Shown: one piece after another, positions 54,199 through 63,670 of the stretch
Position numbering within the stretch: position 1 is the first letter of the stretch
How the letters are laid out: each line of letters starts with the position of its first letter
The notes under the pieces: generated by a model
Seen by the model: only the letters and a program-made list of their open reading frames with translations
The model's database searches: none
What the model was told of the DNA's origin: nothing
Made by a program: the position numbers and the translations under genes
Source of the DNA: Clostridium sp. C2-6-12
Lineage (GTDB): Bacteria > Bacillota > Clostridia > Clostridiales > Clostridiaceae
DNA length: 64,000 bases
Assembly: GCF_009928485.1 (NCBI RefSeq)
Contig: NZ_JAABNP010000010.1
Coordinates: 110,643-174,642 of the forward strand
Direction: 5' to 3'

Positions 54199-55425
54199 TT
54201 ATTTTCTTCTGTATTTTGCCATATCAATAGCAACTGCTACTGCAATGATTACACCTTTTATAACTTGTTGCCACATAGGACTTACAGCTATAAATTGTAA
54301 TCCGTATTGAATAACAGTAAAGATAAGAACACCACTTACGATACCGCCTACTTTACCAACACCACCATTTAGTGAAACTCCACCAACAACGCAGGCTGCG
54401 ATTGCATCAAGTTCATAACCATTACCATAGTTATTTGTTGCACCAGCTGTTCTTGCTGATTCAAGAATACCACCAACACCATATAATAATGATGCAAAGA
54501 TGAATATTCCCATGATTGTTGCAAATACATTTACACCAGAAACTACTGCTGCTTCACGGTTACCACCGATAGCATATACATTCTTACCAAATATAGTTTT
54601 GTTTAAGATAAACCAAACTAAGATTATGAATAATATAGCAATTGGAACTAAAATAGATATACCTGGGAAACTACCAATTTGTAATAACTTAGTTTGACCA
54701 AGAGCTATAAAATCTTCACGAATACCACCAATTGGTTGTGATTTGTTTGGAGGTAAGTCAAAGTATAATGAAGTAACACCATATACTATAACTTGTGTTG
54801 CTAATGTTGCAATAAATGGATGCATATCATATTTAGCAACTAAAAATCCATTAAGTACACCAAATATCGCACATGCAGCAATTGCAATTATTATTGGAAT
54901 AATAACAGCTAATTGTGGCATATTAGGGAAAAATCTATTAGCATAATCAGGGTTTTGAAGCATTGAAGTTGATACAACCGCTGCCAAACCAACCATACGA
55001 CCTGCTGATAAATCAGTACCTGCAATAAGTAATGTAAAACAAATACCAAGGGCAACAATCATTTTAGTTGATGATTGTGTTAAAATATCTAAAAATACTG
55101 CATATTGCATAAAACGTGGTTGAATTATCATAATTACAACTACTAGTAATAACAATGCTAAAATAATTGCATTATCTGTTAAAAAGTTTTTTGCAGTCTT
55201 TGCTGAAAAAACAACATCCAAATCTTCATTATTCTTATCAAAGAATTGTTTTGCTCCGTAAACAAGAAATGCTAATCCAACTCCACCTACATATAGATAT
55301 AAATCATAAACAACTTCTGGATCTAAAATAAAATTAAAAACAATTCCTAAAGCCACAAAAAGAGCACCAACACCTAAAAATATTTTTGCAAAGTCTTTTC
55401 GTGAAACTATCTTTTCTCCACTCAT
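54199..55425 (-). CDS. mglC: Galactose/methyl-galactoside ABC transporter permease
   Basis: A 408-residue permease of the BPD_transp_2 family, longer than E. coli MglC (336) because of two N-terminal helices and a charged linker (about 1-75). The core has about eight to ten helices, with GICFTLLIAGTDLSAGRMVG, YDMHPFIATLATQV and the NGGVGKVGGIVSGVL region. Last gene of mglB-mglA-mglC, 67 bases after mglA, and followed by a terminator. Together with MglA and MglB it imports galactose or glucose. Confidence 0.92.
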   Translation of the reverse strand: MSGEKIVSRKDFAKIFLGVGALFVALGIVFNFILDPEVVYDLYLYVGGVGLAFLVYGAKQFFDKNNEDLDVVFSAKTAKNFLTDNAIILALLLLVVVIMIIQPRFMQYAVFLDILTQSSTKMIVALGICFTLLIAGTDLSAGRMVGLAAVVSTSMLQNPDYANRFFPNMPQLAVIIPIIIAIAACAIFGVLNGFLVAKYDMHPFIATLATQVIVYGVTSLYFDLPPNKSQPIGGIREDFIALGQTKLLQIGSFPGISILVPIAILFIILVWFILNKTIFGKNVYAIGGNREAAVVSGVNVFATIMGIFIFASLLYGVGGILESARTAGATNNYGNGYELDAIAACVVGGVSLNGGVGKVGGIVSGVLIFTVIQYGLQFIAVSPMWQQVIKGVIIAVAVAIDMAKYRRK

Positions 55426-55492
55426 TTTATTACCTCACTTTCTTTCTCCTACTAAAAATCATTTGTTCTAAAACTCTTTAAAGGAGACGCTA

Positions 55493-56992
55493 TTATCTCA
55501 TGAATTCTGTCGCAAGATTCATAACTTTTACTGAATCTGCTTCATCTTGATTTAAAATTCCAGTTACTTTACCTTCACACATAACCATAACTCTATCTGA
55601 CATACCAAGTAATTCTGGCATTTCAGAAGAAATCATGATGATTGACTTACCTTTTTTAACTAATTCTTGCATGATAGTGTAAATTTCATACTTAGCACCA
55701 ACATCGATTCCTCTTGTAGGCTCGTCTAATATAAGTATATCTGGATTTGTAAGTAACCAACGGGCAATTAAAACCTTTTGTTGATTTCCTCCAGAAAGAT
55801 TCTTAATTAATTGCTCCATACTTGGTGTTTTAGTTCTTAATTCTTCATTAGATTTTTTTGCAGCCTTATATCTGCTTGCATCTTGAAGAACACCAGCTTT
55901 TGCATAATCTTTTTGACTTGCTATTACAGTGTTATCTAATACCGATAGGATACCAAAAATACCAGTAGCACGTCTTTCTTCTGTTAGAAGTGCAAATTTA
56001 TTTTCTTTTGCATCTCTTGGCGTTTTAATTTTAATTTCTTTTCCATCCTTTATTATTTCTCCTGATTGTATTTCACGAAGACCAAATAAAGCTTCTACTA
56101 ATTCTGTACGTTGCGCACCAACAAGTCCACCTATTCCTAATATTTCTCCCTTATATAACTCGAAGTTTACATGTTGGAAGGATTTTTTTAATGGTGAACA
56201 AAGATTTTTTACCTTTAAAACTACATCCTTGCTTGGTGTATAATCCTTAGGTGGAAATCTGTTAGTCATATCACGACCAACCATACGATTTATAATTAAG
56301 TCTGTTGTAAGATCCTTTGAATCCCATGTTCCTACATACTGACCATCTCTCATAATTGTTACTTCATCAGATATCTTAAGAATTTCTTCCATCTTGTGGG
56401 AAATATAAATAATTGCGCATCCCTTATCTTGTAATTGTCTAATAATTTTAAATAAGTGCTTAGTTTCATTTTCTGTTAATGATGAAGTAGGTTCATCCAT
56501 AATAATAATTTTTGAATTATAGCTAACAGCTTTTGCTATTTCAACTAATTGAAGACTTGATGGTGAAAGTGTTCCCGCCATCACTTCTGGATTAATATTT
56601 AAATCAATTTCTTTAAATAAGTCCTTTGTTTTTTTAACCATAGCTTTCCTATCAACAGCTATTCCCTTCATAGGAAATCTACCTAACCAAATGTTTTCCA
56701 TAACTGGACGGAAACGAATTGGGTGCAATTCTTGATGTATCATTGATACACCTAAATCTAATGCTTGTTTTGAAGTATTTATCTCCACTTTATTTCCATC
56801 TAATATAATTTCGCCACCATCTTCATGATAAATACCAAAAAGACATTTCATTAAGGTTGATTTTCCAGCACCATTTTCTCCCATTAGTGCATGAACACTT
56901 CCCTTACGGACTTTCAATGATACACCATCTAATGCTTTTACACCTGGAAACACTTTAGTAATGTTATTCATCTCCAGTATATAATCACCCAT
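55493..56992 (-). CDS. mglA: Galactose/methyl-galactoside ABC transporter ATPase
   Basis: A 499-residue double ATPase. The first half has Walker A GENGAGKST (about 38-46), signature LSPSSLQLVEIAKA and Walker B IIMDEPTSSL; the second half has a degenerate Walker A region (GIGGLVGAQRTEL), signature LSGGNQQKVLIARW and Walker B ILILDEPTRGIDVG. This is standard for monosaccharide importers (RbsA, MglA, XylG). RBS GGAGGATG. It lies 137 bases after mglB and 67 before mglC. Confidence 0.94.
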   Translation of the reverse strand: MGDYILEMNNITKVFPGVKALDGVSLKVRKGSVHALMGENGAGKSTLMKCLFGIYHEDGGEIILDGNKVEINTSKQALDLGVSMIHQELHPIRFRPVMENIWLGRFPMKGIAVDRKAMVKKTKDLFKEIDLNINPEVMAGTLSPSSLQLVEIAKAVSYNSKIIIMDEPTSSLTENETKHLFKIIRQLQDKGCAIIYISHKMEEILKISDEVTIMRDGQYVGTWDSKDLTTDLIINRMVGRDMTNRFPPKDYTPSKDVVLKVKNLCSPLKKSFQHVNFELYKGEILGIGGLVGAQRTELVEALFGLREIQSGEIIKDGKEIKIKTPRDAKENKFALLTEERRATGIFGILSVLDNTVIASQKDYAKAGVLQDASRYKAAKKSNEELRTKTPSMEQLIKNLSGGNQQKVLIARWLLTNPDILILDEPTRGIDVGAKYEIYTIMQELVKKGKSIIMISSEMPELLGMSDRVMVMCEGKVTGILNQDEADSVKVMNLATEFMR

Positions 56993-57129
56993 ACAACCAT
57001 CCTCCTTTTTAAATAATAATTCAGGGATTTGGGTAATAATTCTCTCATCCCTGTTAATGGTTAATAATTTATAGTGAATAATGAATGATTGAATTTACAA
57101 TCATTCATTTTTCATTGCTAGTTAAATAA

Positions 57130-58203
57130 TTATTTTAAGTAGTTTTTGTAGTTTTCTTGAGTAACTTTTACATAGTTAATCCAAACATATTTTCCATCTG
57201 TTACATCATAACCAATGTTTTCTTTATTGATTTCTTTACCTTGAGCAGATGCTAAAGCAATGTTTACAGTTGCTTTACCTTGGTTTTCAGCATCATTTAA
57301 TACTGTTCCAAGAAGTGATCCTTCCTTCATAGCTTGTAATGCTGGTGCTGTTGCATCAACTCCAACTACTGGGATGTATTTACTTGCATCGCCTTTGTTA
57401 TATCCTTCAGCTTTTAAAGCTTCAACTGCTCCAAGAGCCATATCATCATTGTTACAAAGAACTGCTTCTATTTTACCAATACCTTGACCTGTTATGAATG
57501 CTTTCATAAGGTCTGTAGCTTTTGCTTTATCCCACATAGCTGTATCTGCAGCAAGTTTTTGAGTCTTAAATCCAGCAGCTTCAATAGCTTTTATAGAATA
57601 TTCTGTACGAAGTGTAGCATCTTGATGTCCTGGTTCACCTTGAAGCATTACATATTGGATTACTCCATCTTTATTTTTATCTGCTTCTGGATGAGCTTTA
57701 AAGTAGTCAGCTATAATTTCACCAGATTGAGTTCCTGATTGTTCAGCTTTAGCTCCTACATAGTAAACCTTGTCATAACCAGCCATATCATTCTTTTCAG
57801 GTTCACGATTTAGAAATACGATTGGAAGTTTCTTTGCTTTTGCTTTTTCAATAATTGGACCTGCAGCTGTTCTATCAACTGGGTTTATTGCTAAAGCGTT
57901 TACACCTTTTGTAATAAAAGTATCAACTTGCTCATTTTGAGTAGGTTGTTTATTTTGTGAATCCACTAACTCAAGAGTTGCTCCCTTTTCTTTAGCTTGT
58001 GCATCCATTGCTGTACGAACACCAGTCATGAAAGTATCATCAAATTTATATATTGCTGAACCAATTAGTACATTTGATTTAGCACTCTTTGTATCCCCTG
58101 ATTTTGTATCGCTTCCTTTATTTGATGAAGCACATCCTCCCATAGTAGCTGCTACCATAACTGCAGCCATAACAATTGGTAATAATTTTTTAAATCTTTT
58201 CAT
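57130..58203 (-). CDS. mglB: Galactose/glucose-binding lipoprotein
   Basis: A 357-residue lipoprotein with lipobox MGGC (Cys24). It retains the full MglB sugar site: YKFDDTFMT, INPVD, GEPGHQDATLRT (His, Asp and Arg of E. coli positions 152, 154 and 158), CNNDDMALGA and VGVDA. The Ca loop is DKNKDGVIQY. It captures galactose or glucose for MglA/MglC and probably signals to a chemoreceptor. First gene of the operon. Three further paralogues lie 10-14 kb downstream. Confidence 0.94.
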   Translation of the reverse strand: MKRFKKLLPIVMAAVMVAATMGGCASSNKGSDTKSGDTKSAKSNVLIGSAIYKFDDTFMTGVRTAMDAQAKEKGATLELVDSQNKQPTQNEQVDTFITKGVNALAINPVDRTAAGPIIEKAKAKKLPIVFLNREPEKNDMAGYDKVYYVGAKAEQSGTQSGEIIADYFKAHPEADKNKDGVIQYVMLQGEPGHQDATLRTEYSIKAIEAAGFKTQKLAADTAMWDKAKATDLMKAFITGQGIGKIEAVLCNNDDMALGAVEALKAEGYNKGDASKYIPVVGVDATAPALQAMKEGSLLGTVLNDAENQGKATVNIALASAQGKEINKENIGYDVTDGKYVWINYVKVTQENYKNYLK

Positions 58204-58264
58204 TTTTACCCCTCCATATTGTTAAATATTTTTAATTTAAACTTGTTTCTAAGAAGAGTTTTAT

Positions 58265-58316
58265 TTGCTCTTCGTTTACATTCCTAATTATATAGACTTT
58301 ATTATTCACTCTCCAT
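58265..58316 (-). promoter_or_regulatory. Probable mglB promoter with a cre-like half-site
   Basis: -35 TGGAGA (58315-58310), 17-base spacer, -10 TATAAT (58292-58287). The weak -35 suits an activator such as the YesN-type regulator. Just downstream TGTAAACGAAGAGCA (58280-58266) matches the first half of a CcpA cre site, the second half being poor. Upstream repeats of GTGTGAA/GAGTGAA type (58325-58303) might be activator sites. The remaining gap to 58540 is AT-rich with no gene. Confidence 0.4.
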
Positions 58317-58540
58317 ACGAAATTCTTCACACTTTTATCGAATTTCTTGGATTTTATAGTTTATATTTAAGTTTTTTTATATTTTAATTCATAAATCACC
58401 ACATCCTCATATACTTTTTACTAGATAAACTTATGTTAATTTTAATGCATTTTCATGATTTATTTTGTTCTATATATATTTTTTTATACAACTATATATA
58501 TTTTTTAGCATATATTTCAATTAAATTTTCGTAAGTATAA

Positions 58541-58590
58541 TAAAAAATAGAATGGATATTTGTAAATACTTATCAAATATCCATTCTATT
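58541..58590 (-). terminator. Terminator of hydG
   Basis: Perfect 17-bp stem AATAGAATGGATATTTG / CAAATATCCATTCTATT followed by TTTTTATT on the minus strand, 9 bases after the hydG stop. Confidence 0.9.
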
Positions 58591-58598
58591 AAATTTAA

Positions 58599-60017
58599 CT
58601 AAAATCTAAAATCTCGTTTTCCTTCATTTAATCCTTCAAGATTTTCTAAAACAATTCCCTTAACTTTTTCATTTGTTATTCTTGGGATTTCATTTTTGAT
58701 TACTTCTTCACCTTTTCTTTTAGTATCTTCTGAAGCATAATCCTCCAAATATTCCTTTAAGGTCATAAGAGCATTAGGCTGACAACAGTTAGCTATTTGG
58801 CCTGATTTAACAAGGCTCATGAATCTATCACCTGTTCTTCCTTCTCTGTAACATGCAGTACAGAAACTTGGAATGTGTCCCATTTCAAGTAACCAATTTA
58901 CTATTTCATCTAAAGTTCTATCGTCATTAACATCAAATTGAGCTGAATTTTCTTCTTCTTTTTCCTTTTCTACATACCCACCAACACTTGTTGATGATGC
59001 TCCACTTATTTGAGAAACTCCAAGTTTAAGAACTCTTTCTCTAGATTGTTGAGATTCCCTAGTAGAAACAATAAGTCCTGTATATGGAACTGCGATTCTA
59101 AGAACTGCTACTATTTTAGCAAATATATCATCAGATATAGCATTAGAGAATTCTTCTGGATTTATATCATCTGCTGGTCTTATTCTTGGAACGCTAATTG
59201 TATGGGGACCAACACCCATGGCAGCTTCTAAATGCTCTGCATGCATAAGCAATCCTACAAAATCATATCTATACATATTCAGTCCAAACAATACTCCCAT
59301 TCCAACATCATCAATTCCACCTTCCATTGCTCTATCCATAGCTTCTGTATGATATGCATAGTCATGTTTTGGCCCTGTTGGATGAAGTTCTTCATATGCC
59401 TTCTTATTATAAGTTTCTTGGAATAAGATATAAGTTCCAATTCCAGCTTCTTTTAATTTTGTATAGTTTTCAACAGTTGTAGCTGCAATATTTACGTTAA
59501 CGCGACGTATGGCACCATTTTTATGCTTTATACTATAAATTGTTTTAATACTTTCAAGTACATACTCAAGCGGACTATTCACAGGATCTTCACCTGTTTC
59601 TAATGCAAGTCTTTTATGCCCAAGATCTTGAAGTGCAATTACTTCTCTCTTAATTTCTTCTTGAGTAAGCTTTTTTCTCGCTATATGTTTATTTTTATGA
59701 TGATATGGACAGTATGTACAACCATTTACACAATAATTAGAAAGATATAATGGTGCAAACATTACTATTCTATTTCCATAAAATTTTTGTTTAATTTCTT
59801 GTGCAAGTGAATACATCTTTTCATTTTCTTCTTCCAATTCGCATTCAAGTAAAACCGATGCTTCTCTATGAGAAAGTCCCTTGCAATCTTTAGCTTTTTC
59901 TAAAATTTCATTAATTAACTCTTTATTATTTTTATTTGCTTTAGCGTATTCGAGAGTTTCTAAAATTTCACCTTCATCAATGAATTCTGTTGCTATTTTG
60001 GATTTCACATTATACAT
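58599..60017 (-). CDS. hydG: [FeFe] hydrogenase maturase HydG
   Basis: A 472-residue radical SAM enzyme. C96-x3-C100-x2-C103 binds the SAM cluster, and the C-terminal CTACYREGRTGDRF..CC region holds the second, auxiliary cluster that is specific to HydG. It splits tyrosine to p-cresol and provides CO and cyanide on iron for the H-cluster of [FeFe] hydrogenase. Start ATG with GGAAGAG 7 bases before. It lies 140 bases after the TM1266-family gene and is probably cotranscribed with it, so both would be under the attenuator-like leader. hydE, hydF and a hydrogenase gene are not in the window. Confidence 0.95.
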   Translation of the reverse strand: MYNVKSKIATEFIDEGEILETLEYAKANKNNKELINEILEKAKDCKGLSHREASVLLECELEEENEKMYSLAQEIKQKFYGNRIVMFAPLYLSNYCVNGCTYCPYHHKNKHIARKKLTQEEIKREVIALQDLGHKRLALETGEDPVNSPLEYVLESIKTIYSIKHKNGAIRRVNVNIAATTVENYTKLKEAGIGTYILFQETYNKKAYEELHPTGPKHDYAYHTEAMDRAMEGGIDDVGMGVLFGLNMYRYDFVGLLMHAEHLEAAMGVGPHTISVPRIRPADDINPEEFSNAISDDIFAKIVAVLRIAVPYTGLIVSTRESQQSRERVLKLGVSQISGASSTSVGGYVEKEKEEENSAQFDVNDDRTLDEIVNWLLEMGHIPSFCTACYREGRTGDRFMSLVKSGQIANCCQPNALMTLKEYLEDYASEDTKRKGEEVIKNEIPRITNEKVKGIVLENLEGLNEGKRDFRF

Positions 60018-60157
60018 TATTTATCTCTTCCTTCTTTAATTAAATTTTTCCTGGTGGTTGTCTCTAAAGGTTGTTTATAAGATAAATCTGCTTATTGAAT
60101 TCATTTTACTAGCTTAAATTTTTGAATCTTAATCAATATTTATGGTATTTCATAAGT

Positions 60158-60412
60158 TTATTTTCCAGTCTTTGAATATACTGTTTTTACATTAATACCT
60201 TTAATCATGCCTAACTTTCCTGATAAGGAACTTATGACATCATTACTTGCATCAATAACTACACTTATTACATTAACATTTTTTTGTCTATATGGTATTC
60301 CCATTCTGCCAATAATATACTGTCCATATTCATGTAAAATAGTATTTAATCTTTCTATATCATTAGTATCTTCTACTATGATTCCAATTAATGCAATTCT
60401 TGTATCATCCAT
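60158..60412 (-). CDS. TM1266-family iron-only hydrogenase system regulator
   Basis: An 84-residue small protein of the TM1266 family, which occurs with [FeFe]-hydrogenase maturation genes and has an ACT/NikR-C-like fold (IALIGIIVEDTNDIERLNTI, NVISVVIDASNDVISSL). It has no DNA-binding domain, so it probably binds a small ligand or a partner. Start ATG with AAAGGAAATAATTAAT. It sits directly after a leader with an intrinsic terminator whose alternative pairing is visible, which suggests the operon is under RNA control. Confidence 0.85.
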   Translation of the reverse strand: MDDTRIALIGIIVEDTNDIERLNTILHEYGQYIIGRMGIPYRQKNVNVISVVIDASNDVISSLSGKLGMIKGINVKTVYSKTGK

Positions 60413-60600
60413 ATTAATTATTTCCTTTCAAAAAAATAATCTCTAGGCCAAAAAGGCGCAGAGATAGTGTATTTTAAGCTATCTTATAATACCGCCTTAT
60501 CACTTGGGACTAACCCTCATAACTTCAGAACGACTTCTTTTTTTGTTAATCTTTCTTCTTAGTTTTAACTTCAAAGTTAGACTTCAATATAATTTTAACA
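60413..60600 (-). promoter_or_regulatory. Leader RNA with attenuator upstream of TM1266-family gene and hydG
   Basis: A leader of about 175 bases starts from a possible promoter near TTGCTA/TAAAAT (about 60590-60625). It ends in a terminator hairpin 18 bases before the start codon. AAGGCG (60498-60493) can pair with CGCCTT (60458-60453), the 5' arm of the terminator, and would enclose a GATAG/CTATC hairpin (60483-60463). This gives two exclusive folds, as in riboswitches. I do not recognise it as any known class (TPP, cobalamin, FMN, SAM, T-box, Ni/Co). Confidence 0.6.
60431..60464 (-). terminator. Attenuator-type terminator in the hydG leader
   Basis: Stem TCTCTgcGCC / GGCctAGAGA with a loop of five T, followed by TTATTTTTTT on the minus strand, ahead of the coding region and not after a gene. 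Confidence 0.75.
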
Positions 60601-60633
60601 TAAATAATTCTTATAGCAAAGTTAAATAATTAC

Positions 60634-60670
60634 GTAAAAAAAGAATTAAGCTTTCTTTGCTTAATTCTTC
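60634..60670 (-). terminator. Terminator of the DegV gene
   Basis: Perfect stem GAATTAAGC / GCTTAATTC followed by seven T on the minus strand, 11 bases after the stop at 60681. Confidence 0.88.
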
Positions 60671-60680
60671 TTAATTTATA

Positions 60681-61517
60681 TTAATAGCAAACTACAATTC
60701 CACCATCGTCTGCATATATTGTACTCAATCCACCTGCATCAAATATAACTATATCTTTAAAATTATATTTGCTTGCAATTTCTTCCTTAAGACATTCAGC
60801 TTTTTCTCTACAATTTACATGAGTTATTCCAATAACTTTACTTTCAAGGTTCCTTCCTTCTTCACCAATTATATCTAGTAATCTATTTAATGCTTTTTTT
60901 CTACCTCTTACTTGTTCCTTTAAAATAAGTTCACCATTTCCATTAGAGCACATGATAGGAACAACTTGCAGTAAGTTTCCTATAAAAGCTTTTTGGCTAC
61001 TAATTCTCCCATTCTTAGCTAGGTTGTCCAATCTTTCTGCTAGTAAAAATGTTTTCATTTCATCTATATAAGTATTGATTTCTTCAATTATTTGCTTTTG
61101 ATTTACTTTATCTTCTATAAGTTTCTTTAATTTTAATACTACTAAACTTGCACCTGCTGTAGCTGTTTTACAATCAAAAACGTGAACAAAGCTTTCTGGA
61201 CTTTCTTCTTTCAACATTTCTTTTGCAAGCATTGCACTATTATGTGAACCACTTAATTTTTCAGAAATTGTTACAACAAAATTATTTTTACATTCTTTAA
61301 AAGCTTCTAAAAAATCATGTGGTGAAGGACAAGAAGTTGCTATTTTATTTTTACTACTTTTCATTTTAGTAATTAATTCGCTTTGGTCTGCATTTAAATC
61401 TATAATTTCTTCATTATCAATTATTATTTTAAATGGTACTCTCTTCATTATCCTTTCATTGTCAAATACTTGATTATTAAAATCAATACAAGTATCCATT
61501 ATTATTTTTGTATCCAT
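60681..61517 (-). CDS. DegV family fatty-acid-binding protein
   Basis: A 278-residue DegV protein. It keeps the family order: KIIMDTCIDF at the start, KIATSCPSPHDF, VVTISEKLSGSHNSA with the lipid-binding Ser, and a C-terminal domain ending near YADDGGIVVCY. Members bind fatty acids, and some (FakB) present them to the kinase FakA for phospholipid synthesis; FakA is not in the window. It is a single gene, between the hydG leader and the FGGY kinase. Its promoter should lie in 61518-61716, where no gene is seen. Confidence 0.9.
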   Translation of the reverse strand: MDTKIIMDTCIDFNNQVFDNERIMKRVPFKIIIDNEEIIDLNADQSELITKMKSSKNKIATSCPSPHDFLEAFKECKNNFVVTISEKLSGSHNSAMLAKEMLKEESPESFVHVFDCKTATAGASLVVLKLKKLIEDKVNQKQIIEEINTYIDEMKTFLLAERLDNLAKNGRISSQKAFIGNLLQVVPIMCSNGNGELILKEQVRGRKKALNRLLDIIGEEGRNLESKVIGITHVNCREKAECLKEEIASKYNFKDIVIFDAGGLSTIYADDGGIVVCY

Positions 61518-61713
61518 TATATTCCTCCAATTTTGGACTATTTTTTACTCATCAGTACAATTTTTTTCACTATGTCAATTTATTATATTATTTTCTAGTA
61601 ATAGTTTCAACAATAAAATCACTTTGCAGACAAGTATTTTTCTACTTTTTATGAATTCCTACTAAAGTTGATAATAATAGATAAATTTCATTTTATTTTC
61701 TCACATAAAAAAT

Positions 61714-61757
61714 CAAAAACAGGCTTTACTATTGCTTTTATAGTAAAACCTGTTTTT
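61714..61757 (-). terminator. Terminator of the FGGY kinase gene
   Basis: Stem AAACAGGCTTTACTAT / ATAGTAAAACCTGTTT (one mismatch pair) with T-runs on both strands. Confidence 0.85.
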
Positions 61758-61819
61758 ATTAAGTCACCAATTATTAAAACTAATTAAATATGTTTTTACT
61801 ACTAATAATCTTCCTCAAT

Positions 61820-63427
61820 TTATTTAAGATTATCTACAGCTGCTCTTTCAATCGGAAGACCTTTAGTATAACGCTTAATGAACTCATTAAATCCTTCAAC
61901 ATCTTTAGCATCTGGCTCTATTTTTGTTCCGCTTTGACCTGCAAATACTTTATTTGTAAGGTAATCATCTAATGTTTCATTTTCAGCTTTATTTATCATG
62001 TATGATGCAAGTACTGCCATTCCCCATGCTCCACCTTCTCCAGCAGTTTCCATAACAGAAACAGGAGCATCTATAGCTGCTGCCATAATTTTTTGACCTA
62101 CATCTTTAGTCTTAAATAATCCTCCATGACCTAGGATTTCATCTACTTGAACTCCTTCTTCCTTAAGAAGAATATCTAAACCAGTTTTTAATGCACCTAA
62201 TGATGTAAATAAATGAACACGCATAAAATTAGCTAAATTAAATTTGCTTTCTGGTGTACGAACGAAAAGTGGACGTCCTTCTTCAAAACCTGTAATATGC
62301 TCACCTGAGAAGTAATTATAAGCTAATAAGCCACCGCAATCTGCGTCACCTTCAAGAGCTTTATTATATAAAGTTGCAAATAACTTATTCATATCAACTT
62401 CAACACCCATTGCTTCTGAGAATTCTTTAAATAATCCAACCCAAGCATTTAAGTCTGAAGTACAGTTATTACAGTGAACCATACCTACTAAGTTACCAGT
62501 AGGTGTTGTAACTAAATCAATTTCTTCATATGCTTTTGATAAGTCTTTTTCAAGCACAATCATTGCAAATACAGATGTTCCAGCTGAAACATTACCAGTA
62601 CGCTTAGCTATACTATTAGTTGCAACCATTCCTGTTCCTGCATCTCCTTCAGGAGGACAAAGTGGAATTCCTGCTTTTAAGTTTCCTGAAACGTCTAAAA
62701 GTTTTGCTCCTTCTTCAGTAAGTACTCCAGCTTTTTCACCAGCTACTAAAACTTTTGGAAGTATGTTTTCAAGCTTCCATGAGAAATTTTTAGAACCAAC
62801 TAACTCATCAAATTTCTTAATCATATCAGCATTATAATTCTTAGTATCAATATCAATTGGGAACATTCCAGATGCTTCACCAACACCTAAAACCTTTTCA
62901 CCTGTAAGCTTCCAATGAATGTATCCTTCTAAAGTTGTTTGGAAACTAATATCTGATACATGTTCTTCACCATTTAAAATTGCTTGATAAAGATGAGCAA
63001 TACTCCATCTTTGAGGAATATGATAGTTAAATAACTTTGTTAATTCTTCTGAAGCCTTTTCAGTGATAGTATTACGCCATGTACGGAATGGTACTAAAAG
63101 CTCACCAGCTTCATTAAAAACCATATATCCATGCATCATGGCACTAAATCCAATTGCTCCCACAGTTTCAAGAACTATTCCATACTTTTCTTTAACATCT
63201 TCAGCCATATTCTTATAACTATCTTGAAGTCCAGTCCAAATATCATCTAAAGTATAAGTCCAAATATTATCAACATATCTATTTTCCCAATCATGACTTC
63301 CTGAAGCTATTGGAGTATTATCTTCACCAATTAATACTGCTTTAATTCTTGTTGATCCAAATTCAATACCAAGTACTGTTTTTCCATTTGCAATTGCATT
63401 TTTTATATCATTTATTTGTAAGCTCAT
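61820..63427 (-). CDS. FGGY-family carbohydrate kinase, probably L-ribulokinase or xylulokinase
   Basis: A 535-residue sugar kinase of the FGGY family with the actin-like ATP fold: phosphate-1 loop [13 protein letters not shown] near 19-31, the substrate-site region SAMMHGY and the C-terminal [12 protein letters not shown] with the adenosine site ([12 protein letters not shown]). It is longer than xylulokinase (about 500) and close to clostridial kinases found in arabinose and pentose loci. The next gene upstream, transketolase, also points to pentose use. I therefore favour a pentulose kinase, but the sugar cannot be proved. ATG at 63427, start region GGAGG. Confidence 0.85.
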   Translation of the reverse strand: MSLQINDIKNAIANGKTVLGIEFGSTRIKAVLIGEDNTPIASGSHDWENRYVDNIWTYTLDDIWTGLQDSYKNMAEDVKEKYGIVLETVGAIGFSAMMHGYMVFNEAGELLVPFRTWRNTITEKASEELTKLFNYHIPQRWSIAHLYQAILNGEEHVSDISFQTTLEGYIHWKLTGEKVLGVGEASGMFPIDIDTKNYNADMIKKFDELVGSKNFSWKLENILPKVLVAGEKAGVLTEEGAKLLDVSGNLKAGIPLCPPEGDAGTGMVATNSIAKRTGNVSAGTSVFAMIVLEKDLSKAYEEIDLVTTPTGNLVGMVHCNNCTSDLNAWVGLFKEFSEAMGVEVDMNKLFATLYNKALEGDADCGGLLAYNYFSGEHITGFEEGRPLFVRTPESKFNLANFMRVHLFTSLGALKTGLDILLKEEGVQVDEILGHGGLFKTKDVGQKIMAAAIDAPVSVMETAGEGGAWGMAVLASYMINKAENETLDDYLTNKVFAGQSGTKIEPDAKDVEGFNEFIKRYTKGLPIERAAVDNLK

Positions 63428-63521
63428 AAAAACCTCCGCTAATTCATTATTGTTTTAATGAAAGCAAGTTATGCAAATAATTAAGTTAAATGCAGAACTT
63501 GCTTCCATTATTTTTTTCTTA

Positions 63522-63575
63522 TTTCACACACTCTTTTTCTTAGTTTATACACTCTTTTATTATTTTACACACTTA
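63522..63575 (-). promoter_or_regulatory. Three phased repeats before the FGGY kinase
   Basis: Three similar 13-base elements, on the plus strand TTTCACACACTCT, GTTTATACACTCT and TTTTACACACTTA, ending at 63534, 63555 and 63575. They are 21 and 20 bases apart, that is two helix turns, in the region between transketolase and kinase. They may be operator repeats of a sugar regulator. The regulator is unknown. Confidence 0.45.
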
Positions 63576-63670
63576 TTTTTAGTTCATAATACATTTGATA
63601 CTTATCTTATTATCCGATTTGCTATATTTACTTAGATATTTATTAGGTTATATATTTATATTTATTATTA

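Noticed and set aside
60413..60600. T-box, TPP, SAM or cobalamin riboswitch in the hydG leader
   Set aside because: None of their conserved boxes (for example AGGGUGGNACCGCG or CUGAGA) is present; kept as an unclassified attenuator.
63455..63475. A cre site (TGAAAGC-like) before the FGGY kinase
   Set aside because: Only the first half fits; the second half is too poor to call.
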